Part shown: positions 10,928 through 18,835 of the stretch, piece after piece
How positions within the stretch are numbered: position 1 is the first letter of the stretch
How the letters are laid out: each line of letters starts with the position of its first letter
NCBI GenBank assembly: GCA_014607495.2
Contig: CP053163.1
Span: forward strand, 4,382,716 to 4,446,715
Direction: 5' to 3'
DNA: 64,000 nt
Source of the DNA: Carposina sasakii
Lineage: Eukaryota; Arthropoda; Insecta; Lepidoptera; Carposinidae
Notes under the pieces: generated by a model
Database searches by the model: none
What the model was told of the DNA's origin: nothing
What the model saw: only the letters and a program-made list of their open reading frames with translations
Made by a program: the position numbers and the translations under genes

Positions 10928-11195
10928 GCGTCCTGTTTCCCGCTGAGGACGGTTGTCTACTTCCTTTTAGTAACTTTACCGTATAAAAAGGAAGTCGTGT
11001 CAATTATTATTATTTTTAATTTTTTTTAAACAGTTTTACTGTTCGATAAAAATAATTAAGTAAGTTTGAAAGTGATTTACCTATATATAAAGGTAAGTAT
11101 AATACTTGTTTTCATAACCTTCCATTGCAGGTATGAGTGTTCTACCTTCAGTATTCAGATAAATTAAATTAAATCGTAATATTTATTGCAGGTGC

Positions 11196-12638
11196 ATGGA
11201 TTGTATTATGGATCCAACTAACATAGATAGCATAGTGCGTCATACGGAGCCGCTTACCTCAGCACGTACGGTACCGGCACTTCACCCAATTGACAATCGA
11301 GTCATGCAAGCTGGACCATCCAAAAAGCGTTCAGTGAGTACATCTAGTTCTTCCAGTAGTAGCTCACCTTCAGACACATCCTCAAGCTCTTCTATACATG
11401 CACGTAAGAAAAAGCGATCGCATCGTCGCCGCCGACACCACAAGGGAAAAAGAAATCGTAAAGAAAATTAAATTAACTTGCTTAAACAACAAATTAGTGA
11501 GCTTAATAGGCGAATGGCTGGATGAAGAAACGATGAAGCATCCTTCTCTAAAGCAGATTGTTACGATTGCCAAAACGATATCCAGGCTTCACCAAGTAGT
11601 GTAGTGAGCGGTAAATTGTACGAAGAGCTTGAGGATACGTTAGATGAACCGAATACGAATACTGGCCAACTGCAACTGACCTTAGATTTAGAAACAAAAC
11701 TTAAAGAACCTGCAGTTCCCAAAGCTTCACAAGAATTTTTAGAATTGCTTTCCAGCATTCAATATTTTGATAAAAAAGAATGGCGTGAGGTACGTTACTC
11801 AGAAGTTCAAAAAGTCTATAATCATACTCCAGGTTTTATAGACCTGGAGGTTAACGAAGAAATTCGTGCTTATGATCAACTACGACATTTAGCTTACTCA
11901 GATAAGGCCTACGCGGCTCTCACCTTATGCGTACTTATACAAAGACAAGCCTTACATAAAACCCTACAAGATCTTTTATCATGGTCTCAGGAAGAAAGCA
12001 ATTTTAGTACTGAAAATCTACACAATAAATTAAAAGAACTTTTTTCTAAAGGAGAATACTCCACAGTTTCTTCAGATCTGTTGCAGTTGGTTTGTGGTCA
12101 TAGGGCTGAAGTTATTGAAATGCGGCGAGATGGAATCACAAATTACATCAGAGATCCTTTAGTGAAATCTGCTTTGCGGAAGGTGCCACCATCTAACAGT
12201 AACTTATTCAGTTCAGAGCTATTTACTACCGCGCTCGAGAAGGCTGGGGGTGTAAAAAGTGCTTTCTTGCCTATTAAAAAACCTGGTCAATTGAATTCTG
12301 CTCCATCATGTGGAAGCAATGGTAAGGCACAACTCCGTCATCCTTCGCAGGGGTTGACAATAACTCAAAGACCCTCGCAGGGTGTTCACAGCTGCTGTGC
12401 TTCTTTGCCTTATCATCGACAGAATCAACAACTCTCGCAGAGATGTTCTCATTTACATGACCGACCCTCGCAGGGGCTAAGTCATTACAATTCTGACCAT
12501 CGCATGGGCCAGAATGCTCGAGGTTCCTTTCGCTCCCGTGGAGGACAAAACAATAAACGAGGACAGTACAAAAGTAACCGCAAACGTAGCGGAGGTCACT
12601 CCGAGTCCAACAAAGGTAACAAAAGACATAAATATTGA
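11196..12638 (+). pseudogene. gag: DIRS Gag-like protein, two in-frame stops
   Basis: One reading frame runs from ATG 11196 (or 11208) to TGA 12638 with two internal stops, TAA at 11469-11471 and TGA at 11523-11525. The N-terminal part is serine-rich then strongly basic (KKKRSHRRRRHHKGKRNRKE), followed by a coiled-coil-like stretch (LLKQQISELNRRM). The central ~200 residues (LCVLIQRQALHKTL, LVCGHRAEVIEMRRDGI, LRKVPPSNSNLFS, ALEKAGGVKSAF) match the Gag of arthropod DIRS elements as I know it. The C-terminus has repeats of the type RPSQG and a G/R/N-rich tail, probably for nucleic-acid binding. An AG acceptor-like site lies just before the ATG. It overlaps the RT frame in +1, as in other DIRS elements. 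Confidence 0.75.
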
Positions 12639-12639
12639 C

Positions 12640-12920
12640 TGGAACACACAAAAGTTCAGGGCAGGTCGTTTGAGCCTATATCAGAAACAGTGGAAAAAGT
12701 TAAGAGCCCCGTCCTTCCTACTACGGATTATAAAAGGATATCGGTTACCCTTTCTAGAAAGACCACCTCTTGTAATACCCAGTATGGAAAAGACCTTTTA
12801 TCAAACAAAAGAGTCGGAGGATATGACAACAATAATAACTCAAATGAAGGCTCAAGGTGCACTGAAAAAAGCCAAGCAATCTCCAAGCTTCGTTTCCTTG
12901 TTTATCTGTACCATACCGAA
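12640..12920 (+). pseudogene. DIRS reverse transcriptase, N-terminal fragment
   Basis: In the frame overlapping the end of gag (ORF 12514-12936) the translation gives FRAGRLSLYQKQWKKLRAPS, then IIKGYRLPFLERPPLV and ITQMKAQGALKKA. This is the conserved start of the DIRS/Pao-like RT: a K/R-AGRL block, an IIxGYRLPF block, and a block ending in GAxxxA. Everything from the fingers/palm onward is lost. After about 12915 the sequence becomes a small hairpin (ACCGAACCAACTA / TAGTTGGTTCGGT) and then Penelope-like sequence. The copy is not functional. Confidence 0.75.
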
Positions 12921-12979
12921 CCAACTAACTCTTTAACTTTAACTTTTTTAACTTTAGTTGGTTCGGTACAGGTTCGGTA

Positions 12980-13210
12980 GATAGAACTAACATGGAAAAC
13001 TAATCCTGATGATGCCACGGGTGTTGGCGAAACATATGTCGATTAAAATTTTTATTGGTTTTCGGATTAGCAGCTATGTATTTATGGTTGCATGCTAGGT
13101 GCTTGGATCTGGCTTCTCGTTGCGACTGTAGTGTCTTGTGTTCGTGGTCATGAGTAGGCAGATCCGAGGGTCAGCGGAGGGTATAGGGCCCGGTGGCGGG
13201 CGATCCCTCA
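12980..13210 (+). repeat. Penelope-like element terminal fragment (pLTR)
   Basis: From the hammerhead motif to about 13210 this block matches, inverted, 37985-38215 downstream of the Penelope-like gene: shared words include 'gcatgctaggtgcttggatc', 'gatccgagggtcagcggagg' and 'tagggcccggtgg'. The two copies differ at many sites, so they come from different insertions of one family. The fragment sits where most of the DIRS pol gene is missing. Confidence 0.7.
13001..13045 (+). ncRNA. Hammerhead ribozyme motif (type I, Penelope-like)
   Basis: All parts of a minimal hammerhead are in order: stem I TAATC (13001-13005) pairing with GATTA (13041-13045); core CTGATGA (13006-13012); stem II GCCA (13014-13017) with TGGC (13025-13028) and a CGGGTGT loop; core GAAA (13029-13032); a very short palindromic stem III CATATG (13033-13038); and the cleavage triplet GTC (13038-13040), with the cut expected after C13040. 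An extra base between CTGATGA and stem II is also what I recall in other Penelope hammerheads. Self-cleaving motifs in Penelope-like elements are established; the short stem III suggests action as a dimer. Confidence 0.75.
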
Positions 13211-13362
13211 ATAGAGATTTGAACTTCCGAATAGTGACGCCTGATACAATTCAATGATTATACTTACCTATAATACATTGTATACATACATACATATAAC
13301 ACATATTAATATTTTCACATTGACGTCCCCTCTTCCACCAGGCGATAACAAACAGGTCTCAA

Positions 13363-13460
13363 ATATAATTAAGCTTCAAATAACGGTCAAGAATTTAATA
13401 GCAGTGTTTTACCTGAAATAAAACACATATTAAATACTTACCTTATTTGAAGCTTATAGT
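13363..13460. repeat. DIRS internal complementary region
   Basis: The first part (13363-13401, TAATTAAGCTTCAAATAACG then GTCAAGAATTTAATA) is the reverse complement of the left end of the element beginning at 10743. The second (13402-13460, GCAGTGTTTTACCTGAAATA ... TTATTTGAAGC) is the reverse complement of its right end (13640-13697). The junction thus spells out the joined ends of the circular form. Confidence 0.8.
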
Positions 13461-13486
13461 TTAATGTCTGCCTGGTGTTTTCGACT

Positions 13487-13653
13487 CAATGAAATCGAGG
13501 CATCGGTGTTCGGCCTTATAACGAACACCGACGTGCTGCCTGGTGGAGGGGGAAACGATGTGCGAAAGAGATAGAAGCAAGAAGGTAAAAAAGGACAACA
13601 CTAAAGCGGAAAACAGATAGGGCCTATCTCTAATATAATTAAGCTTCAAATAA
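13487..13653 (-). repeat. Right inverted terminal repeat of DIRS element
   Basis: Inverted copy of 10761-10927 with very few differences; beyond it the right end continues AAGGTAAGTATTTAATGTG to about 13697. Confidence 0.85.
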
Positions 13654-13699
13654 GGTAAGTATTTAATGTGTTTTATTTCAGGTAAAACACTGCTATTTG

Positions 13700-14600
13700 G
13701 ACTAAAGCCTTATTTTGTCCTTTCATAATTTCCCCCCTTATTTCATCTCTTAGTTTGTACTTAAGGCAAAGGCGGCAGAATCTTCACGGTTCAGCCTAAA
13801 GTCACGGAAACGACACACCATTAGCGATACTTGGCAGGTAAATATAGAAATGTTGGATTTTTTTCTCGTTTCTAAGTCTGAGGACACACGACGCTGAGAA
13901 TAGTATCGGATTTCTTATAATTTTACACATTCAGACTACACTTTGTTTAATAAATGGTCGTAATTTTTACGAGTTTTTATACATTATACCTAACTCAGAT
14001 TAGACTGGCGAGCCCCATTGCTGGTTAAAGGTCTCCGCCAAAGCTAATTCAGAAAATTGTTTTTAAACCCATCTAGTTTGGTCCGACAGAAAGAAGAAAG
14101 TCGAAATTTTTGCTGACTTAAATACTTAGCGTATTACATTCTTACTGTTAGGTATGTACTTATTTAAATTTAAATATATTTGTCAAACTATTATTAAGTT
14201 CGGACAAGGGTCCGGGAAAATAAAAAGCAGCCATTTGACTATTTTATGTCACATTATTTATTATTTAGTGGCTTTTGAATTTCAGCCTAGATTATTTTAT
14301 TGTATTTATTTCAAAGTTACATGAAACAATGCTTTATCTATACCCATCTTATATAATATAAAGTGATTTAATAAGGTGTACGTAAGATATAACACAGAAA
14401 CACGGTAAACACCAATATTATTTATAGAAAATCACAAACTCCGCCATGAAAATACCTGCATGGTAACTGTAAAAAAAATATTTGACAAAAAGGTCATAAA
14501 GAAATTAATTATGTCATTCGGTAATTCGTCATTGCTACCAATATTTTGTGATTTTGAATTTGAGCTAAATAACAAATAAATACAAGTCCAAGTCATTTAA
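13700..14600. other. Non-coding stretch, no gene seen
   Basis: AT-rich single-copy-looking sequence with many short A/T runs; no ORF above background and no recognisable repeat. Confidence 0.5.
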
Positions 14601-14608
14601 GAGCCACA

Positions 14609-14961
14609 ATGCGCAAATTCGTCGTTATACTTACATATTTATTAGATCTTATCCGAGAGTCATGCAATTTGCAGCTGGGTGTGACTTCTTCTTCACTTCA
14701 AATCGTAAGTACCACCTATTACTACTACCGTTTAACGTATTTGTACGCGCTGCGCTAACAGGCTCCCTGTCTTCACATAATCTAAGTGCATGCCGTTATC
14801 TCGTTTCTTCCAAAACTTATATTTCTAAGGCTTAGCAGGTACTCTTAAGTTCAGGACTTAAACAAAATAAATGCATTCAAATTATTGTAGGCATTTTTAG
14901 ATCATGGATTCTATTATTTTATTATTTTCAGATATCGTCGTTACTGGATCGTATCGAGTGA
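14609..14961 (+). CDS. Candidate two-exon small peptide gene (41 codons)
   Basis: ATG at 14609 opens MRKFVVILTYLLDLIRESCN..., 32 codons to 14704, immediately followed by GTAAGTACC, a good donor. A pyrimidine-rich acceptor (ATTATTTTATTATTTTCAG, ending 14931) joins in phase to ISSLLDRIE and a TGA at 14959-14961. The first ~15 residues are hydrophobic behind a basic start, so they could be a signal peptide. I do not recognise the product. The splice sites are good but short ORFs with plausible sites arise by chance in AT-rich DNA, and the downstream sequence could belong to an untranslated exon. Confidence 0.25.
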
Positions 14962-15458
14962 GCGTCTCGTGGGTTACTCTACTCTATTCATCTCAAAACA
15001 TGGTGACCGGTACTCCTCTTGAGTACCCACCTACTTTCGAGTTGTGGAAGTTGTGAAGTGTTGTGTTTTTGGTAAAGAGACTATTGGATGTTATGTGGAT
15101 ATTATATTTGACTAACATGGTACCTACCTATTCTAGTTTGGCCAAAATTCAATATACCTACTCGTTGTATTACCGCCCAGCCTTAGATGAATTATAACTA
15201 GATTCAGTGACAGCGCTTAAAAAATGACACGACAAATAGCTGCTCAATATGGCTGGGCATCTATTGTCATAAATTGATACAAGCAAATTCGAGTCTTATG
15301 GTAACTACTTAAGATTCAAGTTAAAAAATCTAATCTAATCCAGTTATTACGTTTACATAGATTTACTGGTGCCACTTTTATAAAGATTTCATTATGAAAC
15401 CCCGCGTCTAACTATAAACACGTCACTGGCGCCAGCCGAAATTCTTCGTGATTATTAA

Positions 15459-15616
15459 GGTGGGTTCCCACGGTGCGTGATATTACGGACGGACGCGCAC
15501 CAGCCCGCACCACGGATCGTGGGAAACGGAGCGTCCGTGGTTATACAGACGCGTCCGTCCGTAGCAGTCGGTGCGCCCGCGTCCGTCTGCGAAATCACGC
15601 ACCGTGGGTACCCACC
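15459..15616. mobile_element. MITE, GC-rich inverted repeat
   Basis: The ends are inverted: GGTGGGTTCCCACGGTGCGT on the left, and ACGCACCGTGGGTACCCACC on the right; inside, GGACGGACGCG pairs with CGCGTCCGTC. The 158 bp element is foldback in structure and unlike its AT-rich surroundings. The two long ORFs across it (15477-15849) are accidental. Confidence 0.7.
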
Positions 15617-16129
15617 TTTACATTCGAAAATATTTGCCTCTATTAAAAAATATTGTATCTACCATCATTATGTTGTTTTATTTTATGATGACGATGTCAC
15701 ACTCTTCCGTTTACATTACCGTTTACACATGGCTGTGTTCTCAATGGGTGATCCATAAAATCACATCTACAATAGCGGGGCTAGAGATATACAATATCGA
15801 TGACATGTTGCTAGCTTATCTATCACCTAAGAGTATGCCCTTTATATAGAGTTACATAGTCGACTTAGGATATGGGATATGCACATGCAATTGACCACAG
15901 AACAAGGCCCTTCACTATCAGCATAGGAATTCAGTTACCAAATGTGGCAAAAGGAAGAAACTACAACTCATTCAGTTCGGCAACAAAGAGATGATAGTGT
16001 CGACACCCTTCAATTGACAAATAATTTGGTAGGTCTTGATATGATTAGACGTCAAGTAGGAATTGATGTTATGATAATAATAAGCCCTTTTATTCTGAAC
16101 TTATACAGGTTTAGATGCTAACTAAGAAG

Positions 16130-17160
16130 TTACAATATATCTCCGAGTTCAGTGTGCCTTTTGGCATAGGCCTCCTTCAACAATTTCCATTGTGGTCTGT
16201 CGCGTGCTACCCTTCTCCAATGATGTCCAGCTGTGATCTTTAGATCATCCTCCCATCTTGTTAGTTGCCATCCTTTGTTTCTTTTGCCAACTCCAGGATA
16301 CCAGTCAGTGACGCTGGTACATCATTTCTCGTGTGTATCACGGACCATGTGTCCCGTCCATCTCTACTTTTTTTGATCAATTTGAGTTAGTATGTCAACA
16401 ATTTTAGTTTTCTCTCTTATTATGCTGCTTCTCACTCTATCCTATTTCTTTATTGCTGTCAAGCTTTTCTCCATAGCTTTCTGGCAACGTTCTAGTTTTT
16501 CTCGTCTCGCATCTATATGTGATTACTGGGAGTACACATATGTTGTACACTTTCCTTTTTATTCGCATACTCGTCTCCTTAGATTTGAAGACTTCCTTCA
16601 GAGACCAGTAATTCTTCCACCCATTTCCTATTCGTCGTTCTATTTCTTTAGACGATTGGTCTTCGTGAGATATTATCTGTCCCAGATAGGTGTACTCTGG
16701 CACATATTCGAGTATTTGGTTGTCAATTTTCATGGTTACAGCTTCAGGGTTTGTGAGCAATTTTGTTTTGTCTTTGTTCATGCATAGGCCGATTTTTCTA
16801 CTTTCGTCATTGAGTGATTCCAGCATTTTGCGTTGGTGAGATGCGTTTTCCTCAAATAGAACAATATCATCTGCGAATCTTAGATGGTTAAGTTTTACAC
16901 CTTGCACATTAAGATCATATTTCTCCCAGTCCAGTCTGTGAAAGATACTTTCCAGTGCAGCAGAGAAAAGTTTTGGTGATAGAGGATCCCCCTGTCTTAC
17001 TCCTCTCTCGACTTTGAACTTGTTTCCCAGGGTTTCTAGTTGGATCCTAGCTTCTCTGTTTGCGTATATATTCTTTATGATTTTGTTGTAAATTTCAGGA
17101 ATTGATGTTAATGTATATTTTTTAGTTTGATTAAAGTCTGATTCGGCCAGTATAATTTTC
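16130..17160 (-). pseudogene. RTE-like LINE reverse transcriptase, 5'-truncated
   Basis: One frame is open from about 17160 down to 16480. It shows the RT palm and later motifs in order: VERGVRQGDPLSPKLFSAAL (about 17015), LNHLRFADDIVLFEE (about 16885, with the catalytic FADD), GLCMNKDKTKLL, YTYLGQIISHE, and VYNICVLPVITY. After a frameshift near 16480 the C-terminal block resumes with stops (WYPGVGKRNKGWQLTRWEDD, ITAGHHWRRVARDRPQWKLL, EAYAKRHTEL) to a TAA at 16130. The motif spellings are those of the RTE-type endonuclease/reverse transcriptase LINEs of Lepidoptera. The endonuclease domain is absent, so this is a 5'-truncated dead copy. The plus-strand ORF at 16392-16787 is its shadow. Confidence 0.85.
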
Positions 17161-17529
17161 TAAAACTTGAAGCTGCAATATCTTTATTAATCCAGGTCGT
17201 ACTGCAGAATACTATGGATCCAGCTCTCGAGGAGTTTAAGCTCTATATTTCTATATTTTTTCATTAGTGTACGCTTAAAAAATAAGTCAGCAAAAATTTT
17301 GTATGGGCGGCTTACATCCTTCTTTTGACGTCGCCTATTATTCCCAAAATTTTTTTTGGGCCTAACATACAAATAAAAAAATATAAAAAAATATCGACTT
17401 CTATGCTGCTCTGGGAGTGAAGAAAAAACGATAATACTACAGCTCCTTCTCTTCCTGGGCATAATATAAAAGTCAGTAGAGGGACAAGAGGGTCTTGGTG
17501 TTTTGTAAGCGATGGGCTGACCACATGTC

Positions 17530-17660
17530 ACTATTAACCGAACTTGTACATCTCAACTATACCCTCAAAATTGATCAGAAGTGGCACCATGTGGTTCTAT
17601 CGGCCCTTGGTGCTCTGTCTACCCCGTAAGGGATAAAGGTGTGATTATATGTATGTATGT
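17530..17660 (+). repeat. LINE 3' tail ending in (TATG)n
   Basis: Contains 'agaagtggcaccatgtggtt', 'ctatcggcccttggtgctct', 'gtctaccccgtaagggataa' and ends in ATGTATGTATG; inverted relative to the copies at 10560, 23310 and 54985. Confidence 0.55.
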
Positions 17661-18117
17661 AATTTGTTTCCATACAAAATTTTAAATAAAAAAAATCTAA
17701 TATTCAACTTAATCTCTAGTATTGAAATTGATAGTGACGTCAAATTATCAGTCTATATTTTTTCCAGCACAGTGTGTCTGTATACCAAAGCTCCTTGGAT
17801 GTTTCACGGCAATTAGTTACAGTCACTCCGGCGCTTATGTGTATGGCCACGAATTTAACGATGGTAATATCATTTCGAGAGTGTTTTTGCGCTATTTTTT
17901 TCTTATCTTGAGACATGTTGACATCATTGTTTGCGCTGAATAAGCCCACTAGTTACGAATGATACAGTGCGTATAGATGCCATTCGTACGATTTATCGCC
18001 ATATCGTAAATCAACTTCTATGTTACATAACTATAAAAAAATTATGTCAAAAATATCTCGATCAGTAGGATAGCAATATATTTATACATTCACACAACCA
18101 TGTTGAGCTAACGGGGT

Positions 18118-18290
18118 CCAGCAGATGCAACTGATCTCTTTTGACTTGCTAGCTCATCGCCCGAGGGAAGCCCCTGAGCAGTCCCGCAAATGAATAATGG
18201 AACAGCTGCGAACAATGGACTAAGTCGACTCTTTCGACATGAACAGAAGCAGATATAGCTGATGTATGGCAGTGATCAGCACAGGGAGAA
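18118..18290 (+). repeat. Dispersed GGGGTAGCC short repeat, fragment
   Basis: Shares 'gctagctcatcgcccgaggg' and 'agatatagctgatgtatggc' with the copy at 6885. The 60-codon minus ORF across it is not a gene. Confidence 0.45.
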
Positions 18291-18835
18291 GCATAACAAA
18301 GATATATAATTTCAGACCAATTTCCATACACTCGAAATGAAATAATAGTTTATCTCAGGAACAATAGAGGTAGAAACAATCGTATGTTTTAAGGCTCCAA
18401 GTGATCGCGTTAGTAAACTCCACACGTCGGCACAGATAGTATCAGAAAGGGGCTTTCTTTGCCCTAATCCTCTTTATTTAGGTGGGTTTGATCTAACAAC
18501 TTCCGGTAAGATTAATCGTCATTTATTTAATGACAAATATAATATTTTAACCTCAAAACTTTGCCAGTGCTGATGATGGCTTTCTAAATACATAGATACT
18601 TTTTTTTTAGGATAAGATAAAATTTATTGTTATAACTGTGTATAGGTACATAAGATCTCTAGATAGATCCATCAGCTGCATCTCCTTACATGCATCTAAG
18701 GCGTTCTCTCAGACGATGATTTGGTTAAGTAGTAGTACATTCCATCCCGCTATGCAAAACGAGACTGTAGGATCTCATTCGCGAATCTGTAGTTCTGGCT
18801 ACCCCATTTTTGGGAACATCGCCGTGTGTATAGTA

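Larger units (their letters stand above)
10743..13697 (+). mobile_element. DIRS-type retrotransposon, internally deleted
   Basis: DIRS elements replicate through a circle and integrate with a tyrosine recombinase; they have inverted terminal repeats and an internal complementary region (ICR) complementary to the joined outer ends. All of these are present: inverted repeats at 10761-10927 and 13487-13653, and an ICR at 13363-13460 whose first part complements the left end (from 10743) and whose second part complements the right end (to 13697). Between them lie a Gag ORF and the start of a DIRS reverse transcriptase. The rest of pol (RT core, RNase H, methyltransferase, recombinase) is missing and is replaced by a Penelope-like terminal fragment at about 12980-13210. 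No target duplication is expected or seen. Confidence 0.8.

Noticed and set aside
10765..10986. 73-codon ORF with a hydrophobic stretch
   Set aside because: Lies in the DIRS inverted terminal repeat and reappears as the 62-codon ORF at 13461; no independent evidence for a protein.
12274..12651. 125-codon minus-strand ORF
   Set aside because: Antisense of the DIRS Gag C-terminus.
15477..15849. Two overlapping ORFs of ~92 codons
   Set aside because: They start inside a GC-rich foldback MITE and run out into AT-rich DNA; explained by the inverted repeat.
16392..16787. 131-codon plus-strand ORF
   Set aside because: Antisense shadow of the RTE reverse transcriptase.
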